NCBI GenBank assembly: GCA_945906305.1
Contig: CAMDQT010000002.1
Location: forward strand, 62,001-126,000
DNA: 64,000 bases
Direction: 5' to 3'
DNA from: Ferrithrix thermotolerans DSM 19514
GTDB lineage: Bacteria > Actinomycetota > Acidimicrobiia > Acidimicrobiales > CAIXPF01
In this document: one piece after another, positions 27,270 to 35,803 of the stretch
Numbering within the stretch: the first letter of the stretch is position 1
How the letters are laid out: the number at the start of each line of letters is the position of its first letter
The notes under the pieces: model-generated
The model's database searches: none
What the model saw: the letters and a program-made list of their open reading frames with translations, nothing else
What the model was told of the DNA's origin: nothing
Translations under genes and position numbers: made by a program

Positions 27270-29708
27270 TCACTCCAGCAGTTCGGCCACCGCGAGTTCG
27301 GCAATGCGATCGGCGTCGTAGCCGAGCAGGTCGCTGAGCACCTCGAAGGAGTGCTCGCCGTACACCGGGCCGCCGCGTGTCGTATGGGCCGGGGTGCGCG
27401 ACAGTCGGAATCGGCTGGCTTCCACCACGGTATTGCCCTGGGCGGCATGGGTGACGCTCACAAAGTGGCCGCGATGGGCCAACTGCGCGTCCGCGGTGAA
27501 CTCCGGGGAGTTCTGTACCTGGTGGGCGGCCACGCCGATGGCTTGGAGTTGCTCCTGAACGAATTCCGCGTCGAGGTCCGCCACCCAGCCCGAGAGCACC
27601 GCGTCGAGGTTGCGCCGCTGCGTCCGGCGTGCCGTTGCGTCGAGGGAGGCTAAGTCGAGCCGGCCGATCAGCTTGCACATCGCCTGCCACGCACCCTGCT
27701 CGGTGATGGCAATCGCGACCCAGCGATCATCCCCACGGCAGCGGTAGACCCCATGGGGGGCGTAGACGTCGTCGTCGTTGCCCTGCCGCTCGGTGGGCCG
27801 GGAGTTGACGCTTTGGTTCAGCAACGCCGGAGCGAGCAGTTGTAGCGAGGCCTCGCCTTGGGCGAGGTCGATGTACTGGCCCTCGCCGGTGGCGCGGTGG
27901 TGCTCCACCGCGGCGAGGAGCACCGGCAGCAACATCTTGGGGGCGACATAGTCGGTGTATGCACCGAAAGGGCCACAGGCCGCCCGGTCGGGCCAGCCGA
28001 CGACGTCGAAGAAGCCGCTGATGGCGGCGGCCATGGTGCCGAACCCGGCGAGGGTGGTCCACGGGCCGCTCTGGCCCATGAGACAGGTGGAGGCCATGAT
28101 CAGGTCGGGTTTGATCTGGCGCAGGCTGTCGTAGTCAAGGCCCCAGCCCTTCATGGCCCGAGGTGAGAACGATTCGAGCACCACGTCGGCCCAGCGCACC
28201 AGGTCGACAATGACCTCACGAGCGCCGGGCTTGGACAGATCCAGTGCCAGGCCCAGCTTGCCCGCGTTCAGGTTGTTGAACAGACCAGAGTCATGGGGCC
28301 CGGTGCCGTTGTCCCGGAACGGTTGGAGGGTTCGGGCGGTGTCGACCCGGTTGGAGGACTCGACCCGTACCACGGTGGCGCCATAGTCGGCCAGCACTCT
28401 GCTCGTAGCTGGCCCGGCCATGACCCACATCAGGTCGAGCACCTTGAGACCTTCGAGCGCGCCACCGCGGCGCTGCGGGTTGGGGCTGCGGGGCGCGGTC
28501 GCCGGTCGGCGGGCCGCTTCGCCGAGCACCGAGATGTTGTCACGGCCGAGTGATGGCGCGGGGGGCAGAACCGCTAGTGGCGTGGCGCTGAGCTTGGCCA
28601 GCGCCCCGGGGTAGCGAACAGTGTGGCCGCTGTCGTGGGTGACGTCCTGCCAGAACTCGCGGGCCTCGAGCTGCGGGCTGGCGAGCACATCTTCGGTGGT
28701 GGCCACCGGGGCGATGAGCAGACGTCGGGCGAAGGCGGCGTCGAGCAGTTCTTGCTTGGTGCGGGTCAAAAGGAAACGGCCGATGTCGGCCTTCAGCTGC
28801 TCGTAGACGGCCATGGCCTCAGCCTGGGAGAACAAAACGGCAGCGAAGTTGACCCAGTCGTGATCTCGCTGCGCGGTGTCGACAAAGCCCTCCTCGTAGG
28901 CCCACTGCACCAGGTTGCGGGTGAAAGGCCCGATAGCCGCGCCAAAGAGCAGGGTGACGGAAACGTGCCCATCGGCGCAGGGCCACATCAGTTGGATGTG
29001 GACCGGGCCCACCTTCACCCCGCCCGCCACCCGGGTCAGCACGCTGGCGTTGAGCGACGTGGCCAACATCATGGACTGAGTGGCCTGCGAGATGGACTGT
29101 TGGGCGGACAGGTCGAGGTGTTGGCCGATCCCGGAATGGTGCTGGCGTTCATACAAGGCCACCAGGACGGCTCCGGCGGCATCGGCGGCGGCGTGATGGA
29201 AGGCCTGCCCAATGCCTATCCGGACCGGCGCCCGGTCATCGTCGCCGGTCAGGCTCATCTGTCCACCGGCAGCCACCACGGTGAGGTCGGTCGCCTTCCA
29301 ACCCGCCTTCGGACCGTCGCCACCGAACGGGCTGATCGAAGCCGTGATCAACGCCGGGTTCAGGGTGGCCACATCCTGTGGTGCCAAACCGAGTGCTTGC
29401 AGCCCACCCGGACCGAAGGACTCGATCAGCACGTCGGCCCCCGCGGCCAGCGTGTGCAGTTGCCTACGGCCCTCCTCGCTGTCCAGGTCAAGCACCACCG
29501 AACGCTTGCCGCGGTTGTAGCTCCAAAAGAACAGCGAAGATTCGCCTTCGGCGAGCCCATCCTGCACCGCAAAGGGTCCTACCCGCCGTGCGCTCGAGCC
29601 ACCTGGCGGCTCAATGAGGATTACCTCAGCCCCGAGGAACGCCAGTAACTGGCCCCCGAGTTGGCCGCGTTCGTCGGTCAGGTCCAGCACTCGGTAGGGG
29701 GCCAGCAT
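27270..29708 (-). CDS. CoA transferase, two tandem CaiB/BaiF domains in one polypeptide
   Basis: 812 aa with two CaiB starts: MLAPYRVLDLTDERGQLGGQLLAFLGAEVILIEPP and GGALEGLKVLDLMWVMAGPATSRVLADYGATVVRVES. Confidence 0.92.
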   Translation of the reverse strand: MLAPYRVLDLTDERGQLGGQLLAFLGAEVILIEPPGGSSARRVGPFAVQDGLAEGESSLFFWSYNRGKRSVVLDLDSEEGRRQLHTLAAGADVLIESFGPGGLQALGLAPQDVATLNPALITASISPFGGDGPKAGWKATDLTVVAAGGQMSLTGDDDRAPVRIGIGQAFHHAAADAAGAVLVALYERQHHSGIGQHLDLSAQQSISQATQSMMLATSLNASVLTRVAGGVKVGPVHIQLMWPCADGHVSVTLLFGAAIGPFTRNLVQWAYEEGFVDTAQRDHDWVNFAAVLFSQAEAMAVYEQLKADIGRFLLTRTKQELLDAAFARRLLIAPVATTEDVLASPQLEAREFWQDVTHDSGHTVRYPGALAKLSATPLAVLPPAPSLGRDNISVLGEAARRPATAPRSPNPQRRGGALEGLKVLDLMWVMAGPATSRVLADYGATVVRVESSNRVDTARTLQPFRDNGTGPHDSGLFNNLNAGKLGLALDLSKPGAREVIVDLVRWADVVLESFSPRAMKGWGLDYDSLRQIKPDLIMASTCLMGQSGPWTTLAGFGTMAAAISGFFDVVGWPDRAACGPFGAYTDYVAPKMLLPVLLAAVEHHRATGEGQYIDLAQGEASLQLLAPALLNQSVNSRPTERQGNDDDVYAPHGVYRCRGDDRWVAIAITEQGAWQAMCKLIGRLDLASLDATARRTQRRNLDAVLSGWVADLDAEFVQEQLQAIGVAAHQVQNSPEFTADAQLAHRGHFVSVTHAAQGNTVVEASRFRLSRTPAHTTRGGPVYGEHSFEVLSDLLGYDADRIAELAVAELLE

Positions 29709-29772
29709 CGGTCAACCTCACGTCAAGAGCGGCGCCCGGCCAATGCGGAACCGGCCACCGGCATGGGAATGA

Positions 29773-30801
29773 TCAGGGGAGCGTCAGCCAGCCGTAAGGG
29801 TCGGGCCCGGCGGCGATGTGCAGGTCGGTCAAGGCCTTGCGTAGGCGCATCGAGTGCTCACCGATGCCGCCGTCGCCGACTGGGATCGACTCGCCGTTGT
29901 AGACCAACTTGCCCACCGGAGACAGCACCGCGGCGGTGCCGGTCAGTGCGGCTTCGCCGTCGGAACGCCGCGCCCACGCGATCACCTCGTCGACGGTGAC
30001 GTCTCGCTCCTCGACCACGAAGCCGAGATCGACGGCGAGGCGCAGCAACGAATCGCGGGTCACGCCGTGCAGGAAGTTGTCGTTCAACGCGGGGGTGACG
30101 ACGCGTCCGGCATCGATCAGCATGAAGTTGGCCGCACCCGTTTCCTGCACGGTGCCGCCCGGCGCGAACAACACCTGGTCGACCCCGAGCTTCTTCTTGG
30201 CCGCGAGCGTCGGGCGTAGCGCCATGACGTAATTGGCGCCGGACTTCACCACGCCGAAGGTCGGCGTGGTGCGCGGCTGCACGGTCTCGATGGCGAGGGC
30301 CAAGGGGCGGATACCCCCGGAGAAGTAGTCCCCGACGGGGCCAGCAAGCACATAGAGCAGCGCAGAAACCGACGGGGCGGCCGCGGCGCCGACGTTCTCC
30401 TCGGTGCCGACCAGCGTCGGTCGAAGGTAGAGCGAGCCCGGCTCCGCCGGCACCTCGGCGTCAGAGGCTCGAGTGACCTCACGGATCATGGTGTCGAGCA
30501 TGTCCTGGGGCGGCACCGGCAGGCACAACACTTCCGCCGACTGGCGCATCCGCGCCACGTGGGCCTCGGCCCGAAAAATTCGCACCACGTTGTCCAGCCC
30601 GCGATGGGCCTTGAGGCCCTCGAAACAGGCGCTGCCGTAATGCAGCACATGGGCCGCAGGGTGGAACGAGAACGGCTGTACCGGACCGAGGATTGGCTCA
30701 CCCCACGCGCCGTCCTCGAAGACCACGTGGGACATGGTGGCGGTGAACAGGGTGCCGAAGGGTGCGGTCGGCGGGGCGGGGATCGGTGTCGCAGAAGTCA
30801 C
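29773..30801 (-). CDS. ilvE: Branched-chain amino acid aminotransferase
   Basis: ILGPVQPFSFHPAAHVLHYGSACFEGLKAHRG; GANYVMALRPTLAAKKKLGVDQVLFAPGGTVQETGAANFMLID. Confidence 0.94.
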   Translation of the reverse strand: MTSATPIPAPPTAPFGTLFTATMSHVVFEDGAWGEPILGPVQPFSFHPAAHVLHYGSACFEGLKAHRGLDNVVRIFRAEAHVARMRQSAEVLCLPVPPQDMLDTMIREVTRASDAEVPAEPGSLYLRPTLVGTEENVGAAAAPSVSALLYVLAGPVGDYFSGGIRPLALAIETVQPRTTPTFGVVKSGANYVMALRPTLAAKKKLGVDQVLFAPGGTVQETGAANFMLIDAGRVVTPALNDNFLHGVTRDSLLRLAVDLGFVVEERDVTVDEVIAWARRSDGEAALTGTAAVLSPVGKLVYNGESIPVGDGGIGEHSMRLRKALTDLHIAAGPDPYGWLTLP

Positions 30802-30898
30802 TGGGCTCTACGCTACGCGGAGCGAGGCGGGTTACGCACGATGAAACCGCCTCCGGTCCGCAGCCCGCAATCAACCCAGCCGGGACGGCGCAGGCTCG

Positions 30899-32032
30899 AT
30901 GGGCGAGACTGCCAGGGTGCCGGACTTTTTGACCCCCGAGTTGCTGGATTGGCGGGAACGTGCCACCCGCCTCGCGAGCGAGCGTCTGCTGCGCCTGCGT
31001 GAGGACGTCACCCTCGATGAGCGCGAGCGGCGGCGGGCGGTTGTCGTCGCGTCCCGCGAGGCTGGCCTCTACGGGCTGACCCAGCCCAGCGAGGACGCAA
31101 CGCCGCCCTCGGCGCTGACCATGCTCGTGGTGCGCGAGGCCTTGGCCGCGGCGGGTTGCGGTGGGCTACGTGGCGTGTTCGGCGATGGACCCGGGGTGCT
31201 GGCCGGGGTGGGCGAGCCGTTGCGTAGCTCCCATCTGGTGCCCATGCTCGCGGGCGAGTTGCGGGCCGGCTTCGCCTTCACCGAGCCCAGCGACGCCCCC
31301 CGGCCGACGTGGGCCCGGATCGACGGTGACGAGTTGGTGATCACCGGTCAGAAGTCCTACGTCACCGGCGGGGCCGATGCCGACTTCCTCACCGCGACCG
31401 TCGAGGTGCAGGGCGAGGGGCCGGCGATGGTGGTGGTGGACACCGACCGCCGCGGCGTTCGCCTGCTGCGCCGCTTCGCCTCCTTCGACGGATCGCACCA
31501 CGCGGCGTTTGCTTTCGACGAGGTCCGGGTGCCTCGTAGCTACGTCCTTGGTCGCTCGGGTGAGGGCCGCGGCCGGGCCCTCGAGCGCATCAGCGAGGTG
31601 CGCCGAGTCATCGCCGCGGACTGCACCGGGACGGCTATGTGGGTGCTCGAGCTGCTTGCGGCGCACCTTGTCACCCCGCGGCCCGACGGTCGAGTACCAG
31701 GCGATCTCGAGCGGGCCCGTCTGCGCTACGGCGATCTGCGGGTCAAGGTCTACGCCGCCCGCAGCATGGTGTACCGCACGGCTCGGCTCACCGACGCCGG
31801 ACACAACGTGGTCAACGAATCCATGGCCGCCAAACTTTTCGCCAGCGAGGTGGCCAACGAGGTGGTCGACGGCGCGATCCAACTGGTCGGCGGCGAGGCA
31901 TTGGTGCAAGGCCACCCGTTGGAGCAGGTCATGCGAAGGCTGCGCACCCTGCGCCTCGCTGAAGGGGAGAGCGACGTGTTGCGGGTCAATGTCGCTCGTG
32001 GGTTGCTCGACCTTGGCCAAGGTCGGGTCTGA
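30899..32032 (+). CDS. Acyl-CoA dehydrogenase family protein
   Basis: AGFAFTEPSDAPRPTWARIDGDELVITGQKSYVTGGADADFLT; C-terminal QLVGGEALVQGHPLEQVMRRLRTLRLAEGESDVLRVNVAR. Confidence 0.88.
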   Translation: MGETARVPDFLTPELLDWRERATRLASERLLRLREDVTLDERERRRAVVVASREAGLYGLTQPSEDATPPSALTMLVVREALAAAGCGGLRGVFGDGPGVLAGVGEPLRSSHLVPMLAGELRAGFAFTEPSDAPRPTWARIDGDELVITGQKSYVTGGADADFLTATVEVQGEGPAMVVVDTDRRGVRLLRRFASFDGSHHAAFAFDEVRVPRSYVLGRSGEGRGRALERISEVRRVIAADCTGTAMWVLELLAAHLVTPRPDGRVPGDLERARLRYGDLRVKVYAARSMVYRTARLTDAGHNVVNESMAAKLFASEVANEVVDGAIQLVGGEALVQGHPLEQVMRRLRTLRLAEGESDVLRVNVARGLLDLGQGRV

Positions 32033-32038
32033 AGGACC

Positions 32039-32494
32039 TCAGGGCGGCGTCGGTCGTGCCCGCACGGTCATTCGCACGTCGACGTTGCCCTTGATGGCCT
32101 GGTGGAAGGGGCAGTAGCGCGTCGCTTCCTCACACAACGCCTCGGCCCCTTCTTGGCTGAGCGCAGGTAGGTCGATCCACAAATCGACTTCGATTTGGTT
32201 GGTGCGGTCCGCCGCCCGTCCGAAGCGCACCTCGGCCGTGACCGCAAGCCCTTGGAGATCTTCGGGTCGGCGGTGTACCCGCCGCAGGGTGTGCTCCAGC
32301 GCGAACACCATGCACCCCGACAGGGTCGAACCGAAGAGTTGCTCGGGGTTGGTGGAATCGGCGCGAGCCTCGCCACCGAGATTCACCGGAAGGGTGAGTA
32401 GGGCCGCCAGCCCGCCGGCAACGACGTCGACTTCGGGTGGAACAGACCCTTCCCGCAGGGCCGCATTGACCGTCTCGCGGTGCAAGATGCGCAT
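32039..32494 (-). CDS. OsmC/Ohr family protein
   Basis: GLAALLTLPVNLGGEARADSTNPEQLFGSTLSGCMVFALEHTLRR; CPFHQAI peroxidatic-type Cys. Confidence 0.85.
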   Translation of the reverse strand: MRILHRETVNAALREGSVPPEVDVVAGGLAALLTLPVNLGGEARADSTNPEQLFGSTLSGCMVFALEHTLRRVHRRPEDLQGLAVTAEVRFGRAADRTNQIEVDLWIDLPALSQEGAEALCEEATRYCPFHQAIKGNVDVRMTVRARPTPP

Positions 32495-32539
32495 GGACCC
32501 CACCCTAGGGCCCGGCCGCGGCGGCGCCAGCGCGTCGGT

Positions 32540-33235
32540 CTAGCGCCCCGACGCGGGAGCTGCACCTTCGAGCTGCACGATCATGCCGAGCAACTGCTCA
32601 AACGCGGCGTCGTTCTGCCCGCCTTCGGTCACGACGAGGTCGGCATGGATTTTGGTCGGTTCGACGAACTCGTCATGGGCATCGCGAACCGTTGCCAGGT
32701 ACTGCTCGATCACCTGCTCGGCGCTGCGGCCGCGTTCGGCAACATCGCGGCGCAGGCGCCGGATGAAGCGCACATCGGCCTCGGTGTGCACGAACACCTT
32801 GAGGTCGAACTGCTGGCGAAGCCGCGGGTCGTGCAAGGCGAGAATGCCCTCAACGACAATCAGCGGTGTCGGCACGACGTGGCGTCGTCCCTCCTCCCGT
32901 ACGTGTGCGCTGAAGTCATACCGCGGCACCTGGATCGGTGCGCCGCGGCGCAGCGCTTCGAGGTGGCTCAACAGCAAAGGCCAGTCGAGGGCCGCGGGAT
33001 GGTCGTAGTTCACCTCGGCCCGTCGCTCGAGGGCCAGGGCCGATTCGTCGTGGTAATACGCGTCGAGGGTGATCACCGCCACCTCATCTGGTCCCAGGGC
33101 ATCGGCGAGGCGGCGGGCCACCGTCGATTTGCCCGACCCGGTACCGCCAGCCACGCCGATCACGATTGGCCCTCGAGTGGGTGGCTTCGTCGATCGGCCC
33201 CGAAGGTGCCCGTTCGTCGCGGCGTCGCGGCTCAT
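32540..33235 (-). CDS. udk: Uridine kinase
   Basis: PIVIGVAGGTGSGKSTVARRLADALGPDEVAVITLDAYYHDES, NYDHPAALDWPLLLSHLEALRRG, RFIRRLRRDVAERGRS. Confidence 0.93.
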   Translation of the reverse strand: MSRDAATNGHLRGRSTKPPTRGPIVIGVAGGTGSGKSTVARRLADALGPDEVAVITLDAYYHDESALALERRAEVNYDHPAALDWPLLLSHLEALRRGAPIQVPRYDFSAHVREEGRRHVVPTPLIVVEGILALHDPRLRQQFDLKVFVHTEADVRFIRRLRRDVAERGRSAEQVIEQYLATVRDAHDEFVEPTKIHADLVVTEGGQNDAAFEQLLGMIVQLEGAAPASGR

Positions 33236-33267
33236 TTGAGGGTCGCTCGGCGCGAGTTGGTTCTCAT
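33232..33267 (-). CDS. Mini-ORF 2, MRTNSRRATLK*, ATGA-overlapped with mini-ORF 1 and udk
   Basis: Direct reading of the reverse complement; 11 codons plus stop; stop TGA overlaps udk ATG. Translation is not demonstrated. Confidence 0.3.
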   Translation of the reverse strand: MRTNSRRATLK

Positions 33268-33299
33268 TTGAGGGTCGCTCGTCGCTCGTCGCGGCTCAT
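33264..33299 (-). CDS. Mini-ORF 1, MSRDERRATLK*, ATGA-overlapped with the upstream membrane protein gene and mini-ORF 2
   Basis: Direct reading of the reverse complement; 11 codons plus stop. Translation is not demonstrated. Confidence 0.3.
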   Translation of the reverse strand: MSRDERRATLK

Positions 33300-33565
33300 T
33301 TGAGGGTCGCTCGTCGCTCCTCGCGCTCCGCAGCCTTGACGCCGTACCCGTAGACGATCGCTGGGGCCAGAACGATCGACCCGATTGCCATCGACACCAC
33401 CATGGTGGTGGTCATGGTTGTTGTGTAGCCAAATGCGTACCCGATGCCGAACACCACGATGGCAACGAGGTAGAGGCCGTAACCCGTGCGTTTACCGATA
33501 CTGACCAGCCGGGCGATGGCGCGACGCTGGCTTAGGACGGGATCGAGGGTTGCCACGTCGGCCAT
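33296..33565 (-). CDS. Small membrane protein of unknown function, two TM segments
   Basis: MADVATLDPVLSQRRAIARLVSIGKRTGYGLYLVAIVVFGIGYAFGYTTTMTTTMVVSMAIGSIVLAPAIVYGYGVKAAEREERRATLK. Confidence 0.75.
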   Translation of the reverse strand: MADVATLDPVLSQRRAIARLVSIGKRTGYGLYLVAIVVFGIGYAFGYTTTMTTTMVVSMAIGSIVLAPAIVYGYGVKAAEREERRATLK

Positions 33566-33724
33566 GGTAGTTCGCTGGCCCCGATGCGTCACCGCCGCGA
33601 ATCGGCCTCGGCGCTGGCGCCCCGCCGCTCGAAGAGGGCAGGTTCGCGACCCCAGGAACGCACGGCTAGAGTGCCCAGGTCATTCCAGATGGCGCCATGA
33701 GGTGCCAGAGCTATCGGGGGAATC

Positions 33725-33937
33725 GTGGCCGACGTCAAGGCTGAGATCGCAGCCAATGTATGGCAGGTGGTCGTCGAAGTCGGTGCCACCGTCGCCGAGG
33801 GTGACGAGCTCATCATCTTGGAGTCCATGAAAATGGAAATTCCCGTGACGGCACCGCATGCGGGCACGGTGACGGAGTTGCGGGTGAAGCCCGAGCAGCA
33901 GGTACAAGAGGGCGACGTGCTCGCGGTCATCAGCTGA
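33725..33937 (+). CDS. Biotin/lipoyl-attachment domain protein (TB7.3/BCCP-like)
   Basis: Whole 70-aa protein is a biotinyl domain with ESMKMEIP; SD-like ggggga before GTG. Confidence 0.92.
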   Translation: MADVKAEIAANVWQVVVEVGATVAEGDELIILESMKMEIPVTAPHAGTVTELRVKPEQQVQEGDVLAVIS

Positions 33938-33940
33938 GGG

Positions 33941-34549
33941 TCACCTCGCCGATGACCGCGCCGATCCAACCAGCGGGAGAAGATCTTCGTCGTAGAGCGA
34001 GCACACCACGATGCGGTCGCCGGTGGCCCAGGTGGTCCCGGTAGGGCGCATGGTCGCCATCCGCAGCGACGAGGTCGCGTACTCCATCCCGACGAAGGAT
34101 TCGAAGCGCGCCAGGCAGCGTCCCGCAGCCAGCGTTGCGATCATGGATTCGCCCGGGAACGCCGCTCCCGGTGGCCCCTCCATGAGGAGCACCGCGTACA
34201 CCTCGCCATCGTGTTGTGGCGCGCAGTCCGCAGCCTGCAGGCGGTGGGCTAGCGCCTCGCCTCGAGCCTCGAGGAACTCGTTGAAACAGGACCCCTCGGC
34301 CAGGCTTCCGTCAAAGGGCCGGTTGTTCGCTGGTGGGCCGATCCTCTCGTCGCGCGGATTGCCGTTGGCGCCAGTTGCGGTTCGGGGAAGCGCCGGGTTG
34401 AAGGCCACAGGGGTCGAGGTGATCGAGGCCGGCGTGGTGGTAGTTGCGGCCGCTTCGGTGGCGTCATCACTGGCACACCCTGCCGCGACCAAGGCGGTGA
34501 GCACGGTCAGCGAGGCCAAACCGATCCAACGTCGCACCGTGCTGGCCAT
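33941..34549 (-). CDS. Septum formation-family lipoprotein
   Basis: Lipobox LVAAGCASDD; C-terminal GSCFNEF..DCAPQHDGEVYAVLL..CLARFESFVG; start at 34549 overlaps sortase stop (ATGA). Confidence 0.75.
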   Translation of the reverse strand: MASTVRRWIGLASLTVLTALVAAGCASDDATEAAATTTTPASITSTPVAFNPALPRTATGANGNPRDERIGPPANNRPFDGSLAEGSCFNEFLEARGEALAHRLQAADCAPQHDGEVYAVLLMEGPPGAAFPGESMIATLAAGRCLARFESFVGMEYATSSLRMATMRPTGTTWATGDRIVVCSLYDEDLLPLVGSARSSAR

Positions 34550-35721
34550 CAGTAGGAGGGCAGGATTCGGTCGACGTAGGTGAAACAGACGAAGAGGCAG
34601 AGTCCGACCACCGGCGAGGCAAGGGCGTACAAAGCCCAGCGGCGGGCGGCACGCGAGACGTTTCGACGCTGGTCGATTGCTCTGACGCCCGCCCAGGCTC
34701 CGGTGCCTGCGGCCAGGGTGACCAACGCCCAAATGATGGCACCCGGCCAGGCCGTGGAATCCCCGGCCAGGCCGTTGATCGCGATGTTGGGGGCGGTGTT
34801 CACCCGGCGTGGGGGGGCGGTGGGCGTCGTTGGCGCGGCGCTCGGCGAGCTAGCTGACGCGCCGCCGGTGGCGGGGCTGGTCGGGGCTGGGCTGCTGGTC
34901 GGGGCTGAGCTGTCGGTCGGGGCTGAGCTGTCGGTCGCGGTACTGGTCGCGGCTGGTGCGACGGCTGGGAGGTGTGCGAGGTCGATGGTCACTCGGTCCT
35001 CGGGGCGGGCCACGGTGGGGATCGGGTCGCCCTCGAGCAGCGCCCACACGACGATGCGCTGGCTCGCGCTGTACTTGGGGTGACACGCGGTCAGGGTCAG
35101 CCGGTTGTCGCCGAAGTCGGCCACGACCTCGGTCTGGTCCGGGGTGACGATTTCACTCCCGGCCACCCGATAGGTGGACTGACCCAGCACGGTGGTTATT
35201 CGGATCACATCGCCGAGTTGGAGCTGGTCGATATCGCCGAAGGGCGCACCGTAGGTGGTCCGATGCCCGGCAATAGCGGCATTGCCGGCCTGTCCTGGTA
35301 ATGCCGTGTCGCTGAAGTGGCCGGGACCCTTTCGTAGGTCGCTGTCCGAGGTGCCTTCCACGACCACCTTGTCGAGCTTGATGGTGGGGATGACGATGCG
35401 GGCGAGCGGCTCGCCCGCATCGGGGTAGACCAGATCGATGAGTTCGGGCGGCACGGATTGTGTCGACCCCGCCGATCCGTCCTCGATCGGAGCGGCCGCC
35501 GCCGCGCTGAGCATGGCGGACGTCGTCGGGGTCGTGGCGAGCACGAGTTCCGCGTCGGCCAGGCGAGATTCGAAGGTGGTGGTTAGCCGGTCCTGGGACT
35601 TGGACTCCGCCAAGCCCGTGCCCCACAGCTGATAGACGGCGAAGGCCAACACCAACAGACCGGAACCGACCAGCACCCGACCCAAGATGGCGAGCACCCG
35701 TGCTGCGCCTTGCTGACCCAC
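34549..35721 (-). CDS. Class E sortase
   Basis: N-terminal TM; IVIPTIKLDKVVVEGTSDSDLRKGPGHFSDTALPGQAGNAAIAGHRTTYGAPF; TLTACHPKYSASQRIVV catalytic Cys/Arg; C-terminal TMs. Confidence 0.92.
   Translation of the reverse strand: MGQQGAARVLAILGRVLVGSGLLVLAFAVYQLWGTGLAESKSQDRLTTTFESRLADAELVLATTPTTSAMLSAAAAAPIEDGSAGSTQSVPPELIDLVYPDAGEPLARIVIPTIKLDKVVVEGTSDSDLRKGPGHFSDTALPGQAGNAAIAGHRTTYGAPFGDIDQLQLGDVIRITTVLGQSTYRVAGSEIVTPDQTEVVADFGDNRLTLTACHPKYSASQRIVVWALLEGDPIPTVARPEDRVTIDLAHLPAVAPAATSTATDSSAPTDSSAPTSSPAPTSPATGGASASSPSAAPTTPTAPPRRVNTAPNIAINGLAGDSTAWPGAIIWALVTLAAGTGAWAGVRAIDQRRNVSRAARRWALYALASPVVGLCLFVCFTYVDRILPSY
34883..34936. repeat. 18-bp in-frame minisatellite within the sortase Ser/Thr/Pro linker
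   Basis: ggggctgagctgtcggtc repeated exactly at 34901 and 34919, with a diverged copy (3 mismatches) at 34883; encodes TDSSAP-type hexapeptides. Confidence 0.85.
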
Positions 35722-35803
35722 CCGGCACTCCGATCGTTCCGGTGGAGGTGGCTACCGGTCTGCTCAGGATACCGACGCCACAATCCGGTAACGTCGATCG
35801 CCC

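Larger units (their letters stand above)
33231..33326. repeat. 32-bp tandem repeat, three copies, at the junction upstream of udk
   Basis: ctcatttgagggtcgctcg starts at 33231, 33263 and 33295 (exact 32-bp period); first 19 bp identical in all three copies. Confidence 0.95.

Noticed and set aside
28623-29648. 341-aa plus-strand ORF
   Set aside because: Antisense to the tandem CoA transferase; shadow ORF.
33231-33326. 32-bp repeat interpreted as a mini CRISPR
   Set aside because: Copies are contiguous tandem units overlapping coding starts and stops, not repeats separated by unique spacers.
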